Virus record (IMG/VR): IMGVR_UViG_3300030114_000003 | Location: 62,001 to 126,000 of that record | DNA length: 64,000 nt | Strand: one strand, 5' to 3' | DNA from: a virus | Part shown: one piece after another, positions 34,636-43,485 of the stretch | Position numbering within the stretch: position 1 is the stretch's first letter | How the letters are laid out: every line of letters begins with the position of its first letter | Notes under the pieces: model-generated | What the model was told of the DNA's origin: nothing | Seen by the model: the letters and a program-made list of their open reading frames with translations, nothing else | Databases searched by the model: none | Made by a program: the position numbers and the translations under genes

Positions 34636-35675
34636 AAATATATTATCTTATCTTGTATCTGTGATGACTTAACACCAAAGTCTTTTTGATTTGGAGCTAT
34701 ATTACGATGCACAGTTAAAGGTATACCAAATACGTTTAGTATTTGTTTAATGTCATACATCTTTGCATCAGATATATCTTTATCAGTATATATATCTGCT
34801 TCTATATTTATTAACTTTTTCTTTATTATAAAGTATTCTAATACTTTTAAATAACTACTACCTGTAATTGCAGAGTAAATACAATTATCTATTTCTTGGT
34901 CACACATATTATAAAATATAGATAATAAATCAAAAGGTCCTTCTGCAATTTTTAATTTAATTCTCTTTGGATTATCTAATCTTATTATAGTTGGTATTGT
35001 ATAGTATCTTTGAGAATTATCAAACTTGCCAAATATATTATAATTGACATATCTTTTATGTAATGGTTTCATAAGCTTATCTTCATTTATTAATCTTCTC
35101 ATATTAATAAAAGCATTATCTTGGGATAAGAATCCCAAGAATGCTTTGTCTAATTGATCTACAACATTAGGATTTCTAGAGAATCTTGTTATATGATTTT
35201 CTATTAAGAAATCATGAAGATTAAGTATAATCTTCTTATCTAATATATCTTGATATGTCATATTGATACCGAGCCTATTATTAATATAATTCAACTTAGC
35301 ATCAGTCAATCTACTTTGAGTTATATGATTATTTTTAACTATATAAGTTTGATCTTTATACATTCTATTCTCTGGTCTTGATAATACCCTTTTATTCCAT
35401 TTAGATAATCCTTCTATAACATCTAAATCATAAATTCCCCATGCTATAAGATTGTCAGTTGAAAGTTGTCCAGCATCATGACATTTAAAACAATTGTAGT
35501 AATAAACATCATTCTCGTGTTGGGGTATATGAATACCGAAATGTTTATGATTAGGATTTAATGAATCTTGACAATTTTTACATCTTGCAATTATCCACGA
35601 ATTCCCCTGAGCGTATTCAGCAGACGGTAAACGTAATAATTGTTCATTTATCCTATCAATTGTATTGTTATCCAT
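34629..35675 (-). CDS. DnaG-type DNA primase (348 aa)
   Basis: ATG start one base downstream of the previous stop, with a weak ribosome site, so probably coupled. A zinc ribbon with Cys 32, 35, 62 and 65 (A-R-C-K-N-C-Q-D ... Y-N-C-F-K-C-H-D) comes first, as in DnaG and T7-type primases. The TOPRIM region has L-K-I-A-E-G-P-F-D-L-L-S-I near residue 235 (catalytic Glu) and Y-T-D-K-D later. It makes RNA primers for lagging-strand synthesis. The protein is short and no helicase domain is attached, so it must work with a separate helicase. Confidence 0.75.
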   Translation of the reverse strand: MDNNTIDRINEQLLRLPSAEYAQGNSWIIARCKNCQDSLNPNHKHFGIHIPQHENDVYYYNCFKCHDAGQLSTDNLIAWGIYDLDVIEGLSKWNKRVLSRPENRMYKDQTYIVKNNHITQSRLTDAKLNYINNRLGINMTYQDILDKKIILNLHDFLIENHITRFSRNPNVVDQLDKAFLGFLSQDNAFINMRRLINEDKLMKPLHKRYVNYNIFGKFDNSQRYYTIPTIIRLDNPKRIKLKIAEGPFDLLSIFYNMCDQEIDNCIYSAITGSSYLKVLEYFIIKKKLINIEADIYTDKDISDAKMYDIKQILNVFGIPLTVHRNIAPNQKDFGVKSSQIQDKIIYLG

Positions 35676-37190
35676 TTATGATACCCAAGAAGCAAATTTC
35701 AATACCTCATTTACTACATAATCAGGAAACTTAGGTAGTACAACATAATCAGTACTATTTGATTCTCTATTACTATCTATAATTTCAAATTCACATGATA
35801 ATATAGTGGCTGCCCATTCTTCTATTTGAGCTTCTACCTTTTTATTATTATTATATTTCTCCATAATCATTTTATAAATAGGAGAAGCAATCATCCTATC
35901 TTTTTCTTTTTTATTTAACTTTGTTTTCTTTGTATATTTGATTATCTTACTACTAAACACACAAGGTAAAACAAGTAAGTCTGATTGTAAACAAATCTTC
36001 TTAGCTGTTAATAATAATACTATATAATCATCTTCTGTTATAGTATTACTAGAGGAAGTATCACCAAAGTATTTATAGAACATATTAAAAATTAATTCTT
36101 TTTGTAAAGCATGTATAACACTCTTATCATCTAATAAAAGTCTTTTTCTATAGAACTCAATTTCATTTTGATCGAAAGGACCAAAATACATTCTTATTCT
36201 AGACATTGTAGTAGCACCATTAACCTTATTCTGAATGAATAGTGATTCGTCACTTTTTACAAGAATTGCCTCATATTTGTCTAGAGACGAATTTTCATCT
36301 AAATCCCTATCTGAAGATGATAAAGAAGTATATGCAAAATCATATCCTGCGTCGGTTACCTTATATTTTATTACCTGTCCTATACTAGCATAATTAAGCG
36401 TAACTGGACTATCATTATATATATACTTAGGCATAAGATTAAGTATAATATTATTGACAGAATATATTGCATGTGTTGATTGATTAATAGCTCTTATGTC
36501 TTGGTTATTCCATATAGCATTGTTTCTTTTATTCTTAGCTATATTAGTAGAACAAGTTGCTGTAAATTTTTCAAATAAATCTACAAAATCTTCATACTCC
36601 TTTATTATGTAACTGTATATTTCTAATAGAAATTCATCTATTATTTGAACTTTCCTTTTATTAGCGAAGTGTGTTAATAAAGGAATAATTAATGTCATTG
36701 TTAATGATATCCTCATCATTATAGCTATATGAGTATTATCATAATATAATAACCTATCTGTACCACTAAATTTAATTTTAGCTGGTCTATAATTATCCTT
36801 ATTCATATAATCCATTTTTAATGATATGGATGGTCCATTTATTATGTATCTTTTGAGATCATAGAACAATGCATCTTTACTATAATTCGGTTCACAATCA
36901 ATAAGGTATTTAATATTAGCATAAACAGTTAATAACTCTCTATCAGTATCATAGAACTTTTCGAAATAATTAAGTTTATGTACTATTAAAGCTCTTACTT
37001 TAATTTTATTATAAACTTTCTTTGATCTTACTGAAAAATAATCCATTGTTTGATCTGCATTAAAGTATTTAGATACAGGAATTAATACATAATCGTTTAT
37101 CTGATTTATTATTATGTCTTCTGGTTCAGGTTCCCAATCTGAAACATTAATGAATTTTTTAATAGGTTCTCTAGTCATAAATTTTTTCAT
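35676..37190 (-). CDS. Tagged protein of unknown function (505 aa)
   Basis: The start is ATG 37190 behind GAGGAGGG; an in-frame TTG further upstream is within the ribosome site. The product begins MKKFMTREPIKKFINVSD, an N-terminal copy of the FMxR[D/E] tag. The remainder is alpha-helical with conserved-looking aromatic and charged patches and no recognisable motif. Immediately followed by the primase gene and preceded by a promoter, so it probably belongs to the replication set. Role inferred from context only. Confidence 0.5.
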   Translation of the reverse strand: MKKFMTREPIKKFINVSDWEPEPEDIIINQINDYVLIPVSKYFNADQTMDYFSVRSKKVYNKIKVRALIVHKLNYFEKFYDTDRELLTVYANIKYLIDCEPNYSKDALFYDLKRYIINGPSISLKMDYMNKDNYRPAKIKFSGTDRLLYYDNTHIAIMMRISLTMTLIIPLLTHFANKRKVQIIDEFLLEIYSYIIKEYEDFVDLFEKFTATCSTNIAKNKRNNAIWNNQDIRAINQSTHAIYSVNNIILNLMPKYIYNDSPVTLNYASIGQVIKYKVTDAGYDFAYTSLSSSDRDLDENSSLDKYEAILVKSDESLFIQNKVNGATTMSRIRMYFGPFDQNEIEFYRKRLLLDDKSVIHALQKELIFNMFYKYFGDTSSSNTITEDDYIVLLLTAKKICLQSDLLVLPCVFSSKIIKYTKKTKLNKKEKDRMIASPIYKMIMEKYNNNKKVEAQIEEWAATILSCEFEIIDSNRESNSTDYVVLPKFPDYVVNEVLKFASWVS

Positions 37191-37204
37191 AATATAATCC
37201 CTCC

Positions 37205-37225
37205 TCAATAGTATAATATATAATT
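37205..37225 (-). promoter_or_regulatory. TATATTATA-N4-TGA promoter (minus strand)
   Basis: Minus strand AATTATATATTATA, then CTAT and TGAGG. It sits immediately before the ribosome site of the 37190 start; the TGAGG is itself part of that site, so the transcript leader would be very short. Confidence 0.65.
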
Positions 37226-38017
37226 CTAAAACTTATTAAAATTGACATTACCTTTACTTTTTCCTATGTTTTTAATTGTACTAACATTTTTAGATTTAGA
37301 ATTATTCTTTATATTATTTGAAGTTGTAACATTATTACTACTCGTTACATTTTTAGGATTTGATTTAGATCTATTCTTTAATTTCTCTTTGTCTATTTTT
37401 TTCTCTTTATTAATTTTTTCTTGTTGATCAGTTCTATCTTTTACTTTTTCATCTGCATGAGTAATTTCTTTTAAGAATGATGATTTTGAATATATTTTAC
37501 CATATTGTTTATAATCCTGTGCATTCCATAGATTATATTTATCCATTAGTATATAAGTAAAATAAATAGACTTTACATAACCAACTTCATTCTTAGGGTT
37601 AGTTTGTACAGCAGCTTTTTTAACAGCCTCTTTACTCATTCTTGGAACTAGGTCTCTTATAAACATATCATTCTGTAAAAACGAATAAGCGAATGTGAAT
37701 ACAAAAGCAGGATCGTTAGAATAAAATTTAACATTATATCTTTTAAGATTGTTACTATTGATCATCATTTGATCTACAGGAGAAAACTCTATTACAGTAT
37801 CATAATAGAAATCAGGTATCACTTCTGATGGTATTTTAAAATGAACAATGTAATTGTCTTTATATACATATTGTTGATATTTAATCTTACCAGTTTCTCT
37901 TACTAATATCTTAGTAAGTTTTTGATTATACATATCTTTATACATTGTTCTATGAGTCCATACACCATTTTTACTTCCTGAAGGATTATCAATATAATCG
38001 GGGAACGACATTTCCAT
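37226..38017 (-). CDS. Conserved phage protein with low-complexity Lys/Asn tail (263 or so aa)
   Basis: The start is ATG 38017 (MEMSFPDYIDNPSG) behind GGAGGTG. The first 190 residues are a compact domain with F-K-I-P-S-E-V-I-P-D-F-Y-Y-D, N-V-K-F-Y-S-N-D-P-A-F-V-F-T and G-Y-V-K-S-I-Y-F, a pattern I recall from proteins of many Firmicutes phages without known function. The last 70 residues are Lys/Asn/Ser repeats, basic and disordered, possibly binding nucleic acid. It precedes the promoter of the next unit. Confidence 0.5.
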   Translation of the reverse strand: MEMSFPDYIDNPSGSKNGVWTHRTMYKDMYNQKLTKILVRETGKIKYQQYVYKDNYIVHFKIPSEVIPDFYYDTVIEFSPVDQMMINSNNLKRYNVKFYSNDPAFVFTFAYSFLQNDMFIRDLVPRMSKEAVKKAAVQTNPKNEVGYVKSIYFTYILMDKYNLWNAQDYKQYGKIYSKSSFLKEITHADEKVKDRTDQQEKINKEKKIDKEKLKNRSKSNPKNVTSSNNVTTSNNIKNNSKSKNVSTIKNIGKSKGNVNFNKF

Positions 38018-38041
38018 TAACACAACACCTCCGTAAAAATA

Positions 38042-38065
38042 ACCGATGGAAACTAATCCATCGGT
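38042..38065 (-). terminator. Terminator after the chaperonin gene
   Basis: ACCGATGGA (38042-38050) pairs with TCCATCGGT (38057-38065), a 9-bp stem with a 6-base loop and T-rich minus-strand tail. Confidence 0.75.
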
Positions 38066-38078
38066 AATACTTTAATTA

Positions 38079-39998
38079 TTATAGTCTACATGTTTTAACT
38101 AATTTATCTTGAATTTTTCTATTATCTACAAATGCTGTATATGAATCTAATAATGGTTCTGGTATAAGAGTTTGAGCACATGTCATCATTAAAGATAATA
38201 TTTTAGATAAAGCTTCTAATGTAACTATATCTGCATTTATAGATGATTTAATTTTTGTATTGTATATCACCTTATCTACAGTTTCTTTATCATATCCTTG
38301 AGATAAATCTACTATTCCATTTGTTCTAGAATTAGTTTCTAATAATCTTAAACATTCATCTTTATCAATACCAAATGTAAATTCATATAATGAAGATATA
38401 TATTCTACATAAGAATCATGAATCATTTCTACAAATTTGATAACTGTAGAATCATCATCTGCTTTTGTATTGTTCAATATTTCTAGACAAGCAAAATAAC
38501 CTTCCATATTACATGCTAATCCAACACCAGATTTAGCCGCTGATCTACAATTTCTTATAGCATCCCAAACTGAATCTTTTAAAGAATCTCTATCAGCTAT
38601 TGCAATACCACCAACTTGATATTCTACGACTTTAGCTTTTAATGAATTGATTCTTCTAGTTAATGAACCTGTAATATCCATAGTAGCATTATTATTTATT
38701 TCTAATTCCAATTGAGCTTCTAATGCAGTAACTAATGAATTATAATGAGCACTGAAGATTTCTTCATTATCATCTTCAGCAGGAACAAATTTCTCTTTAT
38801 TTTGTTCACATACTCTTTTTCTCTCTTCACCTTTAGTTGTATATTTTAATAATGGATTAATAAATTTAGTACTAACAGCATCAGCTACAACTACATCAGC
38901 ACTTCCATACCAATTATCTACAATAGTTTCAGTAGTAGGAGCTTTACCTGATTCTTTATCTTTTTCTAGTTGTTCTAAACTTTGATATTTTCTAATAGGA
39001 GGACATCCACACAATCTAGCAATATCATCTGTGGCCTCATCTTCAAATATCCCAGTAACAATTAATAACGGTGGTTTGTTCTTAATATGTTCAGGTTTAT
39101 CATACATTTGCATAAGTCTAATAACTTCATTTAATTCAACGATAGCATCATTAGCTAATTGTGGTGCTAATATTACTGTAGGAATTACATTTTCTAATTT
39201 ATTAGTTCTGTAAGGATCTGTTATATTTTTTACAACAATTGCTGCTAATAATGCAATTTGAGCAGGAGTATCAATCATATTTTGGAAATAGTATATTCTT
39301 GGTTTTGGAATAGATGCAATATTCTTTTGCAAATCATTTCGATAAGCAGGACTATTGTATCCAGTACTAATACTCATACCATCCATTATTTTCATTTTAT
39401 GTTGTTCATCATTCGAAATTCCAATATCTATATATACTTCTTTACCAAATTCTTCGTAAATTTGTTTTATGTTATTTGCAACTTCTTCATCACCATTAGA
39501 AGATATGTATGCAATATTATAAGCTTCTTCAGGAGTAAATTCTTGTGTTTTTTCTTTTACTCTAACTGTAATCATTTCAACAGCTTTTTTAAATTGTTTG
39601 ATTATTTCTCTTGGAGGAAGTTTTGTATCGGTTTCTACTTTAACAAGATTATCAAATATTCGTGAAGCCATACATACAGTAGCGGTTGAATTATCTCCAA
39701 TTTTCTTCTTTACATAAGTAGTCATTTCATAAACATCGTTACATACAGAGTTGCAAAGCATTCCATTATCACAATGAGATATATAACTTAAGATACTATG
39801 ACCATCTTTACTATATTTAACTATAGGTACATTTCTATTAGGACTCTCTGGATCGTTTGCTAAATGTAATATTATTTTAGTACCTGATCCTTGTGGTCCT
39901 GCTGAAGTTATTATTGATTCTGCTAATCCTTTTAATGTCTCTGATTGAAATAATCTCGTTGCTTCCTTATTAATTACATTATTCTTTACGATTTTCAT
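38079..39998 (-). CDS. groEL: Phage GroEL-like chaperonin (639 aa)
   Basis: ATG start with AGGAGG. Group I chaperonin landmarks in order: T-S-A-G-P-Q-G-S-G near residue 32 (ATP-site loop), V-K-Y-S-K-D-G-H-S-I-L near 80, I-G-D-N-S-T-A-T-V near 116 (for the bacterial D-G-T-T-T-A-T-V), A-Y-I-S-S-N-G-D-E-E-V-A, then M-D-G-M-S-I-S-T-G-Y-N-S-P-A-Y (bacterial G-M-x-F-D-R-G-Y-x-S-P-Y-F). At 639 residues it is ~90 longer than E. coli GroEL, with an expanded apical domain. No GroES gene is seen nearby. It probably folds capsid or other phage proteins. Confidence 0.85.
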   Translation of the reverse strand: MKIVKNNVINKEATRLFQSETLKGLAESIITSAGPQGSGTKIILHLANDPESPNRNVPIVKYSKDGHSILSYISHCDNGMLCNSVCNDVYEMTTYVKKKIGDNSTATVCMASRIFDNLVKVETDTKLPPREIIKQFKKAVEMITVRVKEKTQEFTPEEAYNIAYISSNGDEEVANNIKQIYEEFGKEVYIDIGISNDEQHKMKIMDGMSISTGYNSPAYRNDLQKNIASIPKPRIYYFQNMIDTPAQIALLAAIVVKNITDPYRTNKLENVIPTVILAPQLANDAIVELNEVIRLMQMYDKPEHIKNKPPLLIVTGIFEDEATDDIARLCGCPPIRKYQSLEQLEKDKESGKAPTTETIVDNWYGSADVVVADAVSTKFINPLLKYTTKGEERKRVCEQNKEKFVPAEDDNEEIFSAHYNSLVTALEAQLELEINNNATMDITGSLTRRINSLKAKVVEYQVGGIAIADRDSLKDSVWDAIRNCRSAAKSGVGLACNMEGYFACLEILNNTKADDDSTVIKFVEMIHDSYVEYISSLYEFTFGIDKDECLRLLETNSRTNGIVDLSQGYDKETVDKVIYNTKIKSSINADIVTLEALSKILSLMMTCAQTLIPEPLLDSYTAFVDNRKIQDKLVKTCRL

Positions 39999-40019
39999 AT
40001 TATTATTCCTCCTAAAATT

Positions 40020-40598
40020 TTATAACCTATACAAATCTATAAACCTTATCGTGTTATTTATAGATAATAGCTTGTCCTTGTTAATTATATTAAATATTGT
40101 ATTAGAGAAGTATATATTTTTTCCTTGTATTTGTAATAAATCTAATTCCTCAAAATATCTAAAATACATCGTATCATATCTTTCTGATAGTTCAGTCCAA
40201 TTTATTGTATTTTCATATAATACAGGATTTAGGTTTTTCTCTATACATAATTGTTCTTCTTTTTTATTTTTACATAGTATTATAGGATTAAATCTATTGG
40301 TATTCTTTAACGAATTCAAAAGTATAAACAAATCTGTTGTACAGACATTATCCAATATTTTATCATATTGAGTTTTCATAAATTCTTCAAACAATTCATT
40401 CATCTTATCTTTAGTATTAGAAGTTACAATTTTCGATAATGGGTTAGGATTATCTCTAAATACAATTATAGTCTTTAAATATTCATCATCTTGTAATATA
40501 AATTTAAAGTAATCTTCATCATATTCTTTCATTATTAATTTATATAAACCAAATTCAATATCAAATATTGAATTAAAAGAAAATAATAAATCTTGCAT
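40020..40598 (-). CDS. Hypothetical protein (192 aa)
   Basis: The start is ATG 40598 (MQDLLFSFNSIF) behind GAGGTG. Mixed alpha/beta, Asn/Ile-rich, no recognised motif. It lies between the probable ssDNA-binding protein gene and the chaperonin gene, separated from the latter by 21 bases. Confidence 0.5.
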   Translation of the reverse strand: MQDLLFSFNSIFDIEFGLYKLIMKEYDEDYFKFILQDDEYLKTIIVFRDNPNPLSKIVTSNTKDKMNELFEEFMKTQYDKILDNVCTTDLFILLNSLKNTNRFNPIILCKNKKEEQLCIEKNLNPVLYENTINWTELSERYDTMYFRYFEELDLLQIQGKNIYFSNTIFNIINKDKLLSINNTIRFIDLYRL

Positions 40599-40617
40599 TA
40601 TTTCACCTCGATAAAAA

Positions 40618-40642
40618 TAAATGGGATTATTAGTCCCATTTA
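40618..40642 (-). terminator. Terminator after 40651
   Basis: TAAATGGGA (40618-40626) pairs with TCCCATTTA (40634-40642); the minus strand continues TTTTTATCG. Confidence 0.7.
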
Positions 40643-40650
40643 AAATATTT

Positions 40651-41433
40651 TTATTCAAATTGATTTTCTATATCATCATAGTTAAATTCATTATCATTCG
40701 ACTTAGATGAATTAGAATTAAATGGATCATTCTTTACACCTCCACCATAATTCTTGTTATATCCTTTCTTATTCTCAATACCAAGAGCAGATGATATACC
40801 GTTTAATTTACCCATAACTCTATTTTGATCGAATCTTGAATAATCCATATTAAAATATGCTTGTGCTCCAGTTGAACTTTCATAGAATCCTTTAAGAGTT
40901 ATCTTTAAGAAATCAATTTCTAATTGTTCGAAGTAAGTCTTTTCAAATGTAAATTCATCTTCGTCAAAGTTATCAATTCCATAATATTCTTTAGTATTAA
41001 ATTCATATAGATGACCGCCTACCACATTTCTGTTTTCATCTAATTTTTCAATTAATAATAAAGGAGCTTCAATCCCAAACTTAGTTCCTCTAATTATTTT
41101 AATTACACCTAAACTTCTAGTCTTAATACCTTTACTTTCAAATTGTGTCGGATCTTTCATAAATACTTCTATTTGTTTATCTAATTGATACGCTAAAGAT
41201 GGTGATAAATAAATCGATGATTCATCGTCATAGTTAAATTTAACACTATCATCATTAGATGGTAAAAGTGGTGCTATAGATATCTTTAACATTCCTTTCC
41301 AAAAAGTAAATGATAATTTAGACTTTTCAACCTCACTATTTAAATTACTAAATGTATTCATTGAATAAGTCGTAACTCTGTAATCCTCTTTTTTATTGTT
41401 GTTATTATAATTCCCTACGTCTCCAAAGCTCAT
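40651..41433 (-). CDS. Possible ssDNA-binding protein (260 aa)
   Basis: ATG start with AGGAGG. Residues 20-200 look like a beta-rich fold (L-S-F-T-F-W-K-G-M-L-K-I-S-I-A-P; I-Y-L-S-P-S-L-A-Y-Q-L). The end is a disordered Gly/Asn/Ser linker and a short acidic tail (D-N-E-F-N-Y-D-D-I-E-N), the architecture of phage single-stranded DNA-binding proteins, whose acidic tails contact partners. The family itself is not recognised, so this is inference from architecture and from neighbouring replication genes. Confidence 0.4.
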   Translation of the reverse strand: MSFGDVGNYNNNNKKEDYRVTTYSMNTFSNLNSEVEKSKLSFTFWKGMLKISIAPLLPSNDDSVKFNYDDESSIYLSPSLAYQLDKQIEVFMKDPTQFESKGIKTRSLGVIKIIRGTKFGIEAPLLLIEKLDENRNVVGGHLYEFNTKEYYGIDNFDEDEFTFEKTYFEQLEIDFLKITLKGFYESSTGAQAYFNMDYSRFDQNRVMGKLNGISSALGIENKKGYNKNYGGGVKNDPFNSNSSKSNDNEFNYDDIENQFE

Positions 41434-41464
41434 TTTATGTATCCTCCTAAAATTTTATTATTTT

Positions 41465-41492
41465 TATATATACTTTATAGTTATAATATTGG
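41465..41492 (-). promoter_or_regulatory. Second-type promoter-like motif (minus strand)
   Basis: Minus strand CAATATTATAACTATAAAG followed by TATATA, 32 bases before the 41433 start. Shares CAATATT(T)ATAACT-x-TAAAGTATATA with 42242-42270. Confidence 0.4.
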
Positions 41493-41503
41493 TATTTTTT
41501 AAC

Positions 41504-42176
41504 TTAATCGTCTATTTCTATTTTGTAATTTAATAAAGCTGGATATACGACATCTCTATATTGTGGTATATATTGTCCACCTTTTTCATACATATAATGA
41601 TTTGCTATTTCTTTTATATAATCTTCTTTAGCTTCTTTATAAGCATAGAAAGCTTCTTCTGGAGTTGAAGTTGAAAACACCCCAATAGTCTTTGTTTTAT
41701 TATTAATACTAATACTTGCACCATATGGTTTTTCTTTTCCTCTTTTTATGAAAAATACACCTATTGGTAGGTCTGTTTCTTTTGTTTCTTTTTTAAATAA
41801 TATATTTAGATCATTTGGTAAAAAACAACATGTATTAGGTCCATATATCATATGACCTTCTCAACATATCCCTCCATTTAGTTGCACAGTTAGAGTTTAA
41901 TGAGTACTTATATCCTCCGATATAACCTACATTATATATTGTTTTGTCAAATATACAACTAATACCTCCATTATGAAAAGCCCAAGTACTTTTATTTTCT
42001 CTTTTTGTGTAATATATAGTCCCATCAGATAATATGTTAATCAACATGATATCAATATTTCCATATGATTTATAATCAATTATTTCCATGTAAGTTTGAT
42101 TATTATTGTAACTTACTTATCCTATTTTATCGTGATTTTTTATAGGAATTGGATCTCTTGACATAAATGATTGCAT
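41504..42176 (-). pseudogene. Decayed AP2/HNH-type homing-endonuclease-like gene
   Basis: From ATG 42176 (AAGGAGGTG ribosome site) the frame reads MQSFMSRDPIPIKNHDKIG, then TAA. The same frame continues without another stop through V-G-Y-I-G-G-Y-K and W-R-D-M-L-R-R-S-Y-D to 41835. The C-terminal AP2-like half (I-Y-G-P-N-T-C-C-F-L-P-N; G-V-F-S-T-S-T-P-E-E-A-F-Y-A-Y-K-E-A-K) is in another frame, starting within the last codons. In intact relatives about 50 residues separate C-Y-D from I-Y-S-P-E-T-C, so an internal deletion has removed the middle and shifted frame. Two lesions make the gene dead as one product. The C-terminal piece keeps its own ATG but has no good ribosome site. Confidence 0.7.
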
Positions 42177-42210
42177 TAAATTTCACCTCCTTTTTTATCT
42201 TATAAAATAT

Positions 42211-42235
42211 AGATAACAGAATTTACCTGTTATCT
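42211..42235 (-). terminator. Terminator after the zincin gene
   Basis: AGATAACAG (42211-42219) pairs with CTGTTATCT (42227-42235); the minus strand continues ATATTTTATAAG. Confidence 0.7.
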
Positions 42236-42241
42236 ATCACA

Positions 42242-42270
42242 AGTATATACTTTAAAGTTATAAATATTGT
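42242..42270 (-). promoter_or_regulatory. Second-type promoter-like motif (minus strand)
   Basis: Minus strand CAATATTTATAACTTTAAAG followed by TATATAC. It lies 66 bases before the broken gene's ATG at 42176 and upstream of the terminator at 42211. Confidence 0.4.
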
Positions 42271-42274
42271 TATA

Positions 42275-43432
42275 TTACATTAAATCTGGACGTCCTTTAA
42301 TATAAGGTGTATCTACAAACAAGCTGAGAGTTCGACCCGCATATAATTTCTTATCGGTAAGTTGTTTTCTTATGAATAAGTATCTATTTTTTAAATCAGA
42401 ACATTTTTTAAAATTAGAATCGTTTAATTTTTTACTCATCATTAAATCATCTAATATGGATAATCTTGTATTTAGTTCTCTTGTAATAATTAATGCATCA
42501 TCTTCTATTTCACAATTCTTGACTCTTATGTTATATTCATACAATTCGTCCTCAATATCTCGTATATCAGAGTACGAGACATTATCAAAGTAATCGGAGA
42601 TCTTATCCACCAAATTTTCATGAATAGATTTAATATCATATTTATATAATGCGTCTATAGTATGAGAAATGTTGTTTTTTATTAATTCAGATGGTTCTAC
42701 TTTTTTAGATACCTTTAAAGAATGTAATGCAGGTATTCTACTCGCTTTCATATTAAGCATTAAAGATAGAGTCCATTGTAGTGTAATTAATTTATTCTTA
42801 ACACCTTTATTTAGTTTACCAGTAGAGTTTATTATCTTTTTATAAGCACTACTTAATTCATCACCATAACCACAAGCAACTACAAATGAATCTGCTATTA
42901 ATTCATCATCATCTCTATTGAATAAACTGTTTAATTTAGATAAACCCAAAGCAACCCCAAGTCTATATATTTCTCTATCATTATTCATATTAGATTGATC
43001 TAGGACTTCATTTTTATTAGATACGTAGGCTGCTACAGCATCTTTTATTTTCTCTGTACCAGAAGTATCATTGATAACATGCCCTACTTCATGCAATAAA
43101 CATGCAGTAAGTTCTCTGGCAGACATATTTAATTGTAGTAACTTAGAATCTATTTCAACATAATACTTTTGTACTCTTACTTTTACATCTGTTCCTTTAA
43201 TCATATTATCTATATCACTATCTAATAATGACGGCATAACACACATACCAAAAAACACTTTATCTGTATTAATATTGTATAGTATATTTACACATTTTGC
43301 ATCGTTAAAGAATCTATTTAGTTCATCCCTGATTCCATTCAAAGTATCATTAGAATGATCATCTTTTAATTTTAACATTAAAGAATCAAAGTTACTAAAG
43401 TCGTAAGTAAAATATTTAGGTTTAGTATTCAT
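42275..43432 (-). CDS. Zincin-type metallopeptidase-like protein (385 aa)
   Basis: ATG start with AGGAGG. The zinc-peptidase motif H-E-x-x-H is L-L-H-E-V-G-H-V-I (His 114, Glu 115, His 118), and the probable third ligand is Glu 177 in D-D-D-E-L-I-A-D-S-F, the gluzincin E-x-x-x-D pattern. No signal peptide. The C-terminal 180 residues are helical. It is next to the capsid gene, so it could be a virion-associated protease or peptidoglycan enzyme, but the target is unknown. Confidence 0.7.
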   Translation of the reverse strand: MNTKPKYFTYDFSNFDSLMLKLKDDHSNDTLNGIRDELNRFFNDAKCVNILYNINTDKVFFGMCVMPSLLDSDIDNMIKGTDVKVRVQKYYVEIDSKLLQLNMSARELTACLLHEVGHVINDTSGTEKIKDAVAAYVSNKNEVLDQSNMNNDREIYRLGVALGLSKLNSLFNRDDDELIADSFVVACGYGDELSSAYKKIINSTGKLNKGVKNKLITLQWTLSLMLNMKASRIPALHSLKVSKKVEPSELIKNNISHTIDALYKYDIKSIHENLVDKISDYFDNVSYSDIRDIEDELYEYNIRVKNCEIEDDALIITRELNTRLSILDDLMMSKKLNDSNFKKCSDLKNRYLFIRKQLTDKKLYAGRTLSLFVDTPYIKGRPDLM

Positions 43433-43451
43433 TATAATTCCTCCTTAAAAA

Positions 43452-43477
43452 ACACAGCAACAATTAAGTTGCTGTGT
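43452..43477 (-). terminator. Terminator after the capsid gene
   Basis: ACACAGCAAC (43452-43461) pairs with GTTGCTGTGT (43468-43477), a perfect 10-bp stem. Confidence 0.75.
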
Positions 43478-43485
43478 ATTATATA

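Noticed and set aside
37195-37208. TTG upstream start for the 37190 gene
   Set aside because: It lies in the GAGGAGGG ribosome site; the ATG at 37190 is at proper distance.
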